DNA of 7,954 nt, from the NCBI GenBank assembly GCA_018065375.1, contig JAGHTJ010000151.1, positions 1-7,954 of the forward strand, read 5' to 3'. Below the pieces are notes generated by a model. That model did no database searches. It was not told the origin of the DNA and saw only the letters and a program-made list of their open reading frames with translations. Both the position numbers and the translations under genes were made by a program. This stretch comes from Candidatus Equinaster intestinalis (GTDB lineage Bacteria; Bacillota_A; Clostridia; Oscillospirales; Acutalibacteraceae). This document shows, piece by piece, positions 1 through 6,805 of the stretch; positions within the stretch are counted from its first letter, which is position 1; the number at the start of each line of letters is the position of its first letter.

Positions 1-734
1 CCTTTACAGCTTGTACCGTTTTTCTTATCAATTTCAGCTATCATTCCCTTAAGGTGGGAAAGCTTACCTTCAAGGTCATCCTCGGTGCCGAAGTAAACCG
101 TAAAGCGTCCTGAAATTTTTGCGGTGATATAACCGTATTCGGATATTTCGATTGAATTTACCGTCATTTCTTCCTTTTCCAAGGCATCATAGGTCTTTTT
201 AACAAGCTCGAGGGACGAATCAGATGAAGGGAGAGTATATCCGCATACGAATTCAAGTTTTCCGGGTATTTTAATTTCGGCTGTATTTTCGGGGATTTCG
301 GCCGCATCGCGCAAAATTTTGAAATCGCCGTCCGCCACGAAATAGGATTCGCCCGAAGCAAAGGCAAAGGTTTCTTTGGCTTCGGTAATTTTAAGCTCCA
401 GCGTATCGGGCAGATGTTTTTCGAGTTTTATGCTCTTAACGTAGGGCAACGCTTTTGTAACCCGGGAGTTTACCGGTTCGGTGAAGACCGAGAAAAGTTT
501 ATCCCCCTTATTCACCTGCGCCGCGGCAATTATCTGCTCGCTCGAATAGAGCGAATTTCCCTCAACCGTGATATTGGCAATCGGGAAAAGCACGGTAAAC
601 ATAAGCACTCCGCAAATCAGGGTTAATATAAGGAGGGTGATTATAACAGCCAAAGCCGTACGCTTTTTGCGGCGGCTTCGGGCTTTTGCTTTATTTTGAC
701 TGTTTTTCTTTTCTTCAACTTCTCGTATTACCAT
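1..734 (-). CDS. ftsQ: Cell division protein FtsQ/DivIB, N-terminal 244 residues (runs off left edge)
   Basis: This is a bitopic membrane protein of the divisome that links early and late division proteins (the FtsQ/DivIB-FtsL-FtsB/DivIC complex). The frame is open from the ATG at 734 to base 1, so the C-terminus is missing. Translation shows a short cytoplasmic tail rich in Lys and Arg (about residues 9-25), one membrane segment (about 27-50), and an extracytoplasmic POTRA domain (about 51-119) that opens with FPIANITVEGNSLYSSEQI and ends near PDTLELKITEA. The start of the DivIB beta domain follows. This layout and the POTRA opening are typical of FtsQ/DivIB. The start is supported by AAGAGGA (741-747), 7 bases upstream of the ATG and inside the last codons of murA. 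Only one base separates it from the murA stop, so the two are probably translationally coupled. Its place after murG-murA agrees with the call. The family is clear; ftsQ versus divIB is only naming. Confidence 0.93.
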   Translation of the reverse strand, partial: MVIREVEEKKNSQNKAKARSRRKKRTALAVIITLLILTLICGVLMFTVLFPIANITVEGNSLYSSEQIIAAAQVNKGDKLFSVFTEPVNSRVTKALPYVKSIKLEKHLPDTLELKITEAKETFAFASGESYFVADGDFKILRDAAEIPENTAEIKIPGKLEFVCGYTLPSSDSSLELVKKTYDALEKEEMTVNSIEISEYGYITAKISGRFTVYFGTEDDLEGKLSHLKGMIAEIDKKNGTSCK

Positions 735-747
735 TTTATATCCTCTT
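732..747 (-). promoter_or_regulatory. murA-ftsQ junction: Shine-Dalgarno inside the murA 3' end
   Basis: On the minus strand AAGAGGA (741-747) lies in the last codons of murA, followed by the TAA stop (736-738), one base, and the ftsQ ATG (732-734). The Shine-Dalgarno to ATG distance is about 7 bases. A ribosome finishing murA ends almost on the ftsQ start, which suggests termination-reinitiation coupling (inference). This site fixes the ftsQ start. Confidence 0.7.
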
Positions 748-1986
748 AATATCAGCGCCTAACGCTGACAAATTTTGTTCGAATTTTTCATAGCCGCGGT
801 CGATATATCCGATTTCGGTTATTTGGGTTTTACCCACCGCTCCGAGGCTTGCTACAACCGCCGCCGCACCGGCTCGCAGGTCGGTACATTTAAGGGTTGC
901 ACCGTGAAGCTTTTCCCTCCCGTAAATCTCTGCCGAAGCCCCACTTTTTACTATTTTGGCACCCATTTTTTTAAGCTCATTCAAATAGGCAAAGCGCTCG
1001 GGAAAAACCGTTTCGCAAAACTCGCTTTTCCCTATGGCACTACTGCCCAATGCCACGGCAAGAGGTCCCGCGTCTGTAGGAAAATCGGGATAAACTCCGG
1101 TTGTTATTTTACCGAATGAATGAAGTTTTTCGGGAGCAAAAATTTTAACGGAATTCTCATAGAACGACAGCTGACAGCCCATATTTTGAAGCAGAGCCGT
1201 AAAGGGTTTTATTTCGAGGGGACGCACTCCGTAAAGCTCTCCCCTGCCGCCGGTTACGGCAAATGCCGAAAGATAGGTACAGCTCTCGATTCTATCGGGA
1301 GATACGGTATACTCCCCGCCACCGAGTTTTTTTACTCCGTGAACGGTTACGGTTTTAGTGCCCGCACCGCAAATTTCGGCGCCGCACAAATTGAGAAAAT
1401 CTGCAAGGTCAATGATTTCGGGCTCACAAGCCGCATTTTTAATAGTGGTTATTCCATTTGCGCGAACTGCCGCAAGAATGATATTCTCGGTAGCTCCAAC
1501 GCTCGGAAAAGCAAGGTGTATTTCGGTGCCGCAAAGGTTTTCGGCATTACAGTAAAGGTTTGAGCCGTCAGACGAAAATCCCGCGCCGAGTTTTTCAAGA
1601 GATGAAATATGCAAATCTATCGGTCGGGGTCCCAAATCGCAACCGCCCGGGTCGCTGATTACCGCCCTACCGCTTCTCGAAAGAAGCGCACCGAGGTAAA
1701 TCACCGAGGAACGCATCTCGCACATCAGGTTTTTAGGAACGGTAAACGAATTCAGATTTTGGCTGTTCACCCTAACGGTATGGTCTTTAAAGCTACACTC
1801 ACAACCGAGGGATTTAAGTATTTTAAGCGAAACCGAAACATCGGAAATTTCGGGGCAGTTTTTTATTACACATTCACCGTCCGCCACGATGCATGCCGTA
1901 AGCAACGGCAACACCGCATTCTTCGAACCGTGAATTTTCATACTGCCTACAAGCCTTTTTGAACCGACAATTTCGAGCCTTGACAT
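736..1986 (-). CDS. murA: UDP-N-acetylglucosamine 1-carboxyvinyltransferase MurA
   Basis: This cytoplasmic enzyme transfers enolpyruvate from phosphoenolpyruvate to UDP-GlcNAc, the first committed step of peptidoglycan synthesis. I start it at the ATG at 1986 (416 residues) rather than the in-frame GTG at 1998. GAGG (1993-1996) lies 6 bases before the ATG, and from this start the key residues take E. coli MurA numbering or nearly so: K22-N23, R92, catalytic C116 in the loop PGGCDLGPRP, R121, D305 in FPTD, and R397 in IDRGY. Having Cys rather than Asp in the loop predicts fosfomycin sensitivity (inference). The FPTD motif is followed by AGP where MQ is usual. The protein has 16 cysteines, far more than MurG next to it, which would suit an anaerobe. 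It follows murG after the longest gap in the window and sits one base before ftsQ. Clostridia often carry two MurA paralogues; which one this is cannot be told from here. Confidence 0.97.
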   Translation of the reverse strand: MSRLEIVGSKRLVGSMKIHGSKNAVLPLLTACIVADGECVIKNCPEISDVSVSLKILKSLGCECSFKDHTVRVNSQNLNSFTVPKNLMCEMRSSVIYLGALLSRSGRAVISDPGGCDLGPRPIDLHISSLEKLGAGFSSDGSNLYCNAENLCGTEIHLAFPSVGATENIILAAVRANGITTIKNAACEPEIIDLADFLNLCGAEICGAGTKTVTVHGVKKLGGGEYTVSPDRIESCTYLSAFAVTGGRGELYGVRPLEIKPFTALLQNMGCQLSFYENSVKIFAPEKLHSFGKITTGVYPDFPTDAGPLAVALGSSAIGKSEFCETVFPERFAYLNELKKMGAKIVKSGASAEIYGREKLHGATLKCTDLRAGAAAVVASLGAVGKTQITEIGYIDRGYEKFEQNLSALGADIKRI

Positions 1987-1993
1987 ATTATCC

Positions 1994-2028
1994 CTCACAC
2001 AGAATTATTACATTTTATACTATGTGAG
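1994..2028 (-). promoter_or_regulatory. Inverted repeat (possible hairpin) over the murA ribosome binding site
   Basis: In the 64-base murG-murA gap, the minus strand reads CTCACATAG (2020-2028), a 17-base AT-rich loop (2003-2019), then CTGTGTGAG (1994-2002). The arms pair over 9 bp with one G-U wobble. The 3' arm contains the GAG of the murA Shine-Dalgarno GAGGG and the alternative GTG codon at 1996-1998. No T-run follows the stem, so it does not look like an intrinsic terminator. A second CTCAC copy on the same strand (2041-2045) could pair weakly with the same GTGAG. Folding in the mRNA and any regulatory effect are inference. Confidence 0.45.
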
Positions 2029-2050
2029 AAAGGCAAAATGGTGAGTTGGC

Positions 2051-3160
2051 TTATTTTAATAATTTGATGATTTCGTTATAAATTCGCTCATTTGAATCAA
2101 TAATTGCGGCTTTTCTTGAATTTTCCGCCATTTTGAAAATCGTGGTTTTATCACTCGTTATCCGTTTTACCGCTTCAATGAGTTTTTCACCGGTGAGGTC
2201 TTTTTCCTCGATAATCTCGGCACCGCCGGCGTTTACGAGGGTCATTGCATTGTGATACTGATGGTTTTCGGCAACATTGGGTGACGGTATCAAAACCGCC
2301 GCCTTACCGCAAGCCTCTATTTCACCCAGCGTTATCGCCCCTGCGCGGCTTATTACTACATCTGCCGCCGCCATGCACAAATCCATATCGAATATGTATT
2401 CCCTTACCTCGACACCATCGGCAAGCTTTACATCGGAAAGAGCTTCCTGCATTGCCGAAAAGCCCACCTTGCCGGTGCCGTGTATATGATAGAACTTATC
2501 GGTACCGTTATGCCATTTGATAAGCTCGGTTACGGCTTCATTTATTCTTCTCGCACCCAGGCTTCCTCCGAAGGAAAGTATAAAGGGTTTATCATCATTC
2601 ATCGAAAGCCTTTTGCGGGCTTCCTCGCGGGAAATATTAAGCAGGGATTGTCTTATCGGGTTTCCCGTGATTACCGGCTCATTTTTGCAGGTGAGATATT
2701 TTTTTGCCTCGCCCATTGCGAGCATAACACAATCCGCTTTGGGAGAAAGCATTTTGGTAGTAACGCCGGGATAGGCGTTCTGCTCGTGTATGGCGGTTTT
2801 AAAGCCCAGCTTCTGTGCTTCGCGAAGCACCGGTCCGCTTACATAGCCGCCCGTTCCGATAACCAAATCGGGCTTCAGCTCCTTTAAAAGCTTTCTCGCT
2901 TTTACGCTTGAAGCCACCGCTTTATATGCCGCAGAAACATTGCGGGCTATATTTTTTATGGTGATTTTCCGCTGAAAACCGGCAACATCTATTGTATAAA
3001 AATCATATCCGCATTCGGGCACGAGCTTGGCCTCGAGCTTTTTTGCGGTGCCTATATAACTGATTTTTGTATCGGGGTGTTTTTCTTTTATGGTGCCGGC
3101 TATGGCAAGCGCGGGGTTGATATGACCCGCCGTACCGCCGCCTGCAAACAGAATATGCAT
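2051..3160 (-). CDS. murG: UDP-GlcNAc:lipid I GlcNAc transferase MurG
   Basis: This peripheral membrane glycosyltransferase (GT28, GT-B fold) works on the cytoplasmic face. It adds GlcNAc to lipid I to make lipid II. The protein has 369 residues, a normal length. The N-terminal domain has the glycine-rich loop GGGTAGHINPA (residues 7-17, with H13), GTGGYVSGP (102-110) and HEQNAYPG (125-132). The C-terminal donor domain has SFGGSLGA (196-203), SRAGAITLGEI (271-281, with the conserved Glu at 280) and PSPNVAENHQ (292-301), which bind UDP-GlcNAc in known structures. The first glycine loop reads TAGH rather than TGGH, a conservative change that I believe is common in Clostridia. The ATG at 3160 has a perfect AGGAGG 6 bases upstream, and that motif starts within the ftsW stop codon. 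The stop at 2051 is followed by a 64-base gap before murA. Confidence 0.98.
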   Translation of the reverse strand: MHILFAGGGTAGHINPALAIAGTIKEKHPDTKISYIGTAKKLEAKLVPECGYDFYTIDVAGFQRKITIKNIARNVSAAYKAVASSVKARKLLKELKPDLVIGTGGYVSGPVLREAQKLGFKTAIHEQNAYPGVTTKMLSPKADCVMLAMGEAKKYLTCKNEPVITGNPIRQSLLNISREEARKRLSMNDDKPFILSFGGSLGARRINEAVTELIKWHNGTDKFYHIHGTGKVGFSAMQEALSDVKLADGVEVREYIFDMDLCMAAADVVISRAGAITLGEIEACGKAAVLIPSPNVAENHQYHNAMTLVNAGGAEIIEEKDLTGEKLIEAVKRITSDKTTIFKMAENSRKAAIIDSNERIYNEIIKLLK

Positions 3161-3173
3161 ACAAATCCTCCTA
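3158..3173 (-). promoter_or_regulatory. ftsW-murG junction: AGGAGG overlapping the ftsW stop
   Basis: The minus strand reads TAGGAGG, where TAG (3171-3173) is the ftsW stop and AGGAGG (3167-3172) is a full-match Shine-Dalgarno 6 bases before the murG ATG (3158-3160). The stop and the ribosome binding site share bases, so coupling of the two genes is likely. Confidence 0.75.
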
Positions 3174-4316
3174 TAGCTTTTTGAGAGACGCCTGCCGCGA
3201 AATATTCAGCACAATTCCCATTTCGGTAAGCAGTATGACGAGTGACGTACCGCCGTAGCTGAAGAACGGAAGCGATATTCCGGTATTCGGCACGGTATTG
3301 GTAACAACAAGTATATTAAGCAGTGCTTGAAGTCCTACCTGGAAGGTAAGACCCACCGCCAAAAGACAACCGAATTTATCAGGGGCTTTCATAGCTATTG
3401 TAAAGCCGCGCCAAACAAGTGCACAGAAAAGCAGAATGATTATCATGGCACCTATAACGCCGAGCTCTTCGCACACTACGGCAAATATGAAATCGTTTTG
3501 CGGCTCGGGGATATAAAGGTATTTCTGATGCGATTTACCTATTCCTCTGCCGAGCAGTCCGCCAGAACCGATGGCGAGCAGGGATTGGATTGTCTGGTAT
3601 CCCTTACCGCTCGCATCTGCCCAAGGGTCAAGCCAATATTTTATACGGTCTCCGCCGTAACTTACGATACCGCTGATAATTGCCAAAAACGCACCGCCTA
3701 TTCCTACTGCGGCACCGATAATTACATATATCATTTTGATACCGCCGATTATCATAAGTACTGCGCCTATCGCAAGGATAAGAACGGTTGCCGAAAGGTG
3801 GGGTTCAACTACTACAAGAACGCATACTGCACCCAAAATCACAACAAGAAGGGCAACAAATTTAAACTTACCCATAAGATGATAATTCTTTGAAATAAGG
3901 TGAGATAAAATCAGAATTACGGCAAATTTTGCAATTTCGGAGGGTTGAAAACTGAAGCCGCCTATTGCTATCCAACGCTTTACTCCGCTATCCGGAATCA
4001 TCGGAGGAACAATCGCCACAAAGGCGAGCATAGCGAGCGAAGCCAAATAAATTATCCAAGCGAATTTTCTGTAAAAATGGTAGTCGATTAAGGAAGCTAT
4101 AACCATTCCTGCTAAACCGATTACCGCATAAATTGACTGATTGAGAATGAATTTATAGTTCGTACCGAACTTATTGAGTGAGTAAACATAGCTTGCCGAA
4201 AAAAGCATAATAAGCCCTATGACAAGAAGTATGCTCACAAGGCTGAAAAAGGTTATATCAAATTTTTTCTTACTGCGCGTAAGCTTTTTAGGTGCTTTGT
4301 TTTCGCTCTTTTCCAT
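3171..4316 (-). CDS. ftsW: SEDS-family septal peptidoglycan glycosyltransferase FtsW (SpoVE-like)
   Basis: This polytopic membrane protein polymerises lipid II into glycan strands together with a class B PBP; older annotation calls it a lipid II flippase. The 381 residues give a basic cytoplasmic N-terminus and about ten hydrophobic segments (roughly 21-44, 55-77, 85-104, 125-142, 152-171, 174-190, 193-216, 279-305, 313-340, 350-373). The long outer loop (about 217-278) contains the SEDS signature, including IPEPQNDFIFAVVCEELG with the conserved Asp at 275, equivalent to the catalytic Asp of RodA/FtsW. FSFQPSEIAK (121-130) and NTGISLPFFSYGGTS (344-358) are further family motifs. The start is fixed by AGGAGA (4322-4327), which overlaps the mraY stop. 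Lying between mraY and murG argues for FtsW or SpoVE rather than RodA. Whether its main role is in division or sporulation cannot be decided from sequence. Confidence 0.96.
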   Translation of the reverse strand: MEKSENKAPKKLTRSKKKFDITFFSLVSILLVIGLIMLFSASYVYSLNKFGTNYKFILNQSIYAVIGLAGMVIASLIDYHFYRKFAWIIYLASLAMLAFVAIVPPMIPDSGVKRWIAIGGFSFQPSEIAKFAVILILSHLISKNYHLMGKFKFVALLVVILGAVCVLVVVEPHLSATVLILAIGAVLMIIGGIKMIYVIIGAAVGIGGAFLAIISGIVSYGGDRIKYWLDPWADASGKGYQTIQSLLAIGSGGLLGRGIGKSHQKYLYIPEPQNDFIFAVVCEELGVIGAMIIILLFCALVWRGFTIAMKAPDKFGCLLAVGLTFQVGLQALLNILVVTNTVPNTGISLPFFSYGGTSLVILLTEMGIVLNISRQASLKKL

Positions 4317-4328
4317 TACTGTCTCCTA
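4314..4328 (-). promoter_or_regulatory. mraY-ftsW junction: AGGAGA overlapping the mraY stop
   Basis: The mraY stop TAG (4326-4328) shares bases with the Shine-Dalgarno AGGAGA (4322-4327), which precedes the ftsW ATG (4314-4316). The intergenic gap is 9 bases. This supports the chosen ftsW start and tight coupling, and leaves no room for murD. Confidence 0.72.
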
Positions 4329-5354
4329 AAAATCAAGTATTAAGGGTAATATCGAAATTACACATCCGATAAAGGTAACAAGGGAGAAAACGAGAACTAT
4401 TTTTTCCTCGCTCCAACCGCTCATTTCAAAATGATGATGAATCGGCGCCATTTTAAAAAGACGTTTTTTGGTCTTTTTGAAATAGGCAACCTGTATCATA
4501 ACCGAAAGCGCTTCGGCAATATAAAGTATTCCCGCAAAAATCAGCATAATGGGTCTGCCGATACCAAACGAGAGGGCTACAACCGCGCCGCCCAAAAACA
4601 TTGAGCCGGTATCCCCCATAAAGACCTTTGCAGGGTGTGAATTCCAAAGGACAAATCCTGCGCAGGCGCCCGCAAGAGCCGCCGCAAGAATATTATATCC
4701 CGCATCTGATAAATAGCTTGCCGCAAACATAAAGAAGCAGGCAACTATAAGCGTAACTGTGGAAGCCAAACCGTCAACACCATCGGTAAGGTTTACCGCA
4801 TTGGTAAATCCGTATATAAAGAGGAGTGAAATCGGCCAGAAGAGGAGTCCTGCCCCCTGCACTACCGATACGTTTCCGACAAACGGTATCCATGTAGTTT
4901 TCATACCCGCAAGATAAAGCAGGAATAAATATGCCGCAGATACGAAAAACTGCAAAAATGTTTTCTGCTTTGCGGTAAGACCGAGATTGCGCTTTTTTGC
5001 AACCTTTATATAATCGTCCACAAAACCGATAAGTCCCATACATACAGCCAACGCAAGACCTGCAAGAAATCTGCCGAGGGTGCTTCCGAGCATTACCGAG
5101 CTTGCAAATTTTCCGCCGAAAATAAAGGAAAATCCGACAGCGCAGACAGTACCCAGAATAAGGCCGAAGAAAATCATTATTCCGCCCATCGTGGGTGTTC
5201 CCTGCTTTGATTTATGCCACTTGGGACCTATATCAAGTATTGTCTGACCGAACTTTAATTTATGCAAAAACGGAATAACAACATATCCCGAAAGAGCACA
5301 CGCGCCGAATGCCACAAAGGCGGCAATTACGGGTGAAAAATCTAAATTCTGCAT
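4326..5354 (-). CDS. mraY: Phospho-N-acetylmuramoyl-pentapeptide transferase MraY
   Basis: This integral membrane enzyme transfers phospho-MurNAc-pentapeptide from UDP to undecaprenyl phosphate, giving lipid I at the inner face of the membrane. The 342 residues fall in the family range. All hallmark motifs are present: KQGTPTMGG (50-58), GFVDDYIKV (110-118, with the Asp pair at 113-114), NAVNLTDGVDGLA (185-197), NSHPAKVFMGDTGS (238-251, with D248) and the histidine motif APIHHHFE (303-310). The multiple hydrophobic segments between them fit the ten-helix MraY topology. The ATG at 5354 is preceded by GGAGG that directly follows the murE stop (TAAGGAGG). The gap to murE is 10 bases, and ftsW follows after 9 bases with no murD between. 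The match is unambiguous; WecA-type paralogues lack the HHH motif. Confidence 0.98.
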   Translation of the reverse strand: MQNLDFSPVIAAFVAFGACALSGYVVIPFLHKLKFGQTILDIGPKWHKSKQGTPTMGGIMIFFGLILGTVCAVGFSFIFGGKFASSVMLGSTLGRFLAGLALAVCMGLIGFVDDYIKVAKKRNLGLTAKQKTFLQFFVSAAYLFLLYLAGMKTTWIPFVGNVSVVQGAGLLFWPISLLFIYGFTNAVNLTDGVDGLASTVTLIVACFFMFAASYLSDAGYNILAAALAGACAGFVLWNSHPAKVFMGDTGSMFLGGAVVALSFGIGRPIMLIFAGILYIAEALSVMIQVAYFKKTKKRLFKMAPIHHHFEMSGWSEEKIVLVFSLVTFIGCVISILPLILDF

Positions 5355-5367
5355 AACTTCCTCCTTA
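5352..5367 (-). promoter_or_regulatory. murE-mraY junction: stop codon adjoining GGAGG
   Basis: The minus strand reads TAAGGAGG: the murE stop TAA (5365-5367) runs straight into GGAGG (5360-5364), 5 bases before the mraY ATG (5352-5354). The gap is 10 bases. This fixes the mraY start and suggests coupling. Confidence 0.72.
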
Positions 5368-6792
5368 ATTTTCAGCCAATATTTCTTTTATAACTTCACG
5401 CTCGTCAAAGTGAATTGTTTCATCTTTGAGTATCTGGTAGGTTTCGTGACCCTTACCCGCAAGAACGATTATATCGTTTTCTCTTGCATTCTCAATGGCG
5501 TAGCGTATTGCTTTTTTACGGTTTTCGATAACCTTATAGGAGGTTTTAAAGCCCTTTATTCCCACAAGTATATCATTTATTATCTCCATCGGCTCTTCGC
5601 TTCTCGGATTATCACTTGTAACTATAACGAAATCTGCAAGGCTTACCGCAATTTCACCCATTATCGGGCGTTTGGTTTTATCACGGTCTCCGCCGCAACC
5701 GAATACAACCACAAGTCTGCATTCACGGTATTCGCGGAAGGTATTGAGAATGTTCTGAAGGCCATCGGGAGTATGAGCGTAGTCGATTACTATGGTGAAA
5801 TTTCTGCCGGTGGGCACAACCTCTGCCCTACCCTTTACACCCTGCATTTCTCCGAGTGTTTTGGTAATTATATCAGCATCAATTCCGAGCTTCACCGCAC
5901 AAGCCGCCGCACAAAGTGAATTGTAAACGGTAAATTTGCCGCCGGTGCCAACCTTAATACGATTGATAAAGTTGTAGCCTACCATTTGATATTTTACACC
6001 GTCAGGTCTGTATTCCGGCTCTTTGGCGGTATAGGTTGTAGCATCGCTCGTAAGCGAATAACTGATTTTTTCGCATTCTATTTCATCGAGAAGCTGTTTT
6101 CCGTAATCGTCATCAAAGTTAATAACGGCACATTTGCACATTTCGAAAAGCTTTTTCTTGGCTTCGAAATAGTTTTCCATCGTAATATGGTAATCGAGGT
6201 GGTCGCGGGTAAGATTTGTAAAGGCGGCAACCTCAAACTGAACATCGCATATTCTTTTTTGGTCGAGCGCGTGGGAGGAAACCTCCATTACTACATACTC
6301 TGCGCCCTCGTCTCTCATAAGAGCGAAAAGCGAATTGAGCTCATAGGCATCGGGTGTTGTATTTTTAGAGGGTATAACCTTATCGCCTATCGTATTTTCA
6401 ATAGTACCGATAAGTCCGGTTTTTTTGCCCGCCGCTTCAAGTATGCTTTTAATCATATTTGTAACGGTGGTTTTGCCGTTTGTACCCGTAACGCCGATTA
6501 GCTTAAAGGAATCTGCCGGACGCGAAAACCAATTTGCACTTACCGTAAAATATGCCCTATGGGTATCGGGAACCAATATCTGATTTGCAAGCTTTAAATC
6601 CTGCTCGCAAAGAACTGCCGCCGTACCACGGCTTACGGCATCTGCCGCGAAGCTGTGACCGTCCGCCTTTGTTCCCTTAATACATACGAAAAGGAAGCCT
6701 TCCTTAACCTTCGAAGAATTGCAGGTTATACCGGTAATTTCCTTTTCGGCAAGTATTTTGTTTTCGGTAAATATCAAATCTTTCAGTTTCAT
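5365..6792 (-). CDS. murE: UDP-MurNAc-tripeptide synthetase MurE, meso-diaminopimelate type
   Basis: This cytoplasmic ATP-dependent Mur ligase adds the third residue to UDP-MurNAc-L-Ala-D-Glu. The 475 residues show the three Mur-ligase domains. The N-terminal UDP-binding region has CNSSKVKEG (24-32), where the more usual DSR motif reads NSS. The central ATPase domain has the P-loop GVTGTNGKTT (100-109), TTPDAYEL (145-152), EVSSHALDQ (170-178), TRDHLDYH (195-202) and the likely carbamylated Lys at 212. The C-terminal domain has GCGGDRDKTKRP (365-376), DNPRSEEP (394-401) and GKGHE (446-450). DNPR is the known meso-DAP selectivity motif; L-Lys enzymes differ there, so a DAP-type peptidoglycan is predicted. 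The ATG at 6792 follows TAAGAGG, where the PBP stop codon touches the Shine-Dalgarno, with a 10-base gap. murF, which often follows murE, is absent. Confidence 0.97.
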   Translation of the reverse strand: MKLKDLIFTENKILAEKEITGITCNSSKVKEGFLFVCIKGTKADGHSFAADAVSRGTAAVLCEQDLKLANQILVPDTHRAYFTVSANWFSRPADSFKLIGVTGTNGKTTVTNMIKSILEAAGKKTGLIGTIENTIGDKVIPSKNTTPDAYELNSLFALMRDEGAEYVVMEVSSHALDQKRICDVQFEVAAFTNLTRDHLDYHITMENYFEAKKKLFEMCKCAVINFDDDYGKQLLDEIECEKISYSLTSDATTYTAKEPEYRPDGVKYQMVGYNFINRIKVGTGGKFTVYNSLCAAACAVKLGIDADIITKTLGEMQGVKGRAEVVPTGRNFTIVIDYAHTPDGLQNILNTFREYRECRLVVVFGCGGDRDKTKRPIMGEIAVSLADFVIVTSDNPRSEEPMEIINDILVGIKGFKTSYKVIENRKKAIRYAIENARENDIIVLAGKGHETYQILKDETIHFDEREVIKEILAEN

Positions 6793-6805
6793 AGTGTTCC
6801 TCTTA
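6790..6805 (-). promoter_or_regulatory. PBP-murE junction: stop codon adjoining GAGG
   Basis: The minus strand reads TAAGAGG: the PBP stop TAA (6803-6805) adjoins GAGG (6799-6802), 6 bases before the murE ATG (6790-6792). The gap is 10 bases, matching the pattern of the next two or three junctions. Confidence 0.7.

Noticed and set aside
164..367. 67-codon minus-strand frame inside the ftsQ region
   Set aside because: It is an out-of-frame shadow. The true frame is open from 734 to the window edge and gives a clear FtsQ POTRA domain.
775..1962. Several plus-strand open frames (775-1119, 1120-1563, 1609-1962)
   Set aside because: All lie antisense to murA, with no recognisable protein features. 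They are best explained as shadows of murA.
2008..2013. Minimal start-stop ATG-TAA on the minus strand within the hairpin loop
   Set aside because: No Shine-Dalgarno precedes it, and such a six-base string is expected by chance in AT-rich sequence.
1994..2028. Intrinsic terminator after murG
   Set aside because: The stem is followed by GGATAAT rather than a T-run, and ftsQ and murA would be cut off from the operon.
2003..2040. Possible promoter for murA with TATAAA as a -10 box (minus strand, in the hairpin loop)
   Set aside because: Nothing close to TTGACA lies at 16-18 bases upstream. TTGCCT is only 11 bases away. An AT-rich loop gives TATAAA-like strings by chance.
3327..3893. 188-codon open frame on the plus strand
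   Set aside because: It lies wholly antisense to ftsW, whose motifs are intact. The translation shows no recognisable domain and looks like a shadow of a hydrophobic gene.
5410..5919. 169-codon open frame on the plus strand
   Set aside because: It is antisense to the C-terminal half of murE, with no motif to support it.
5986..6501. 171-codon open frame on the plus strand
   Set aside because: It is antisense to the conserved ATPase domain of murE and has no family motif.
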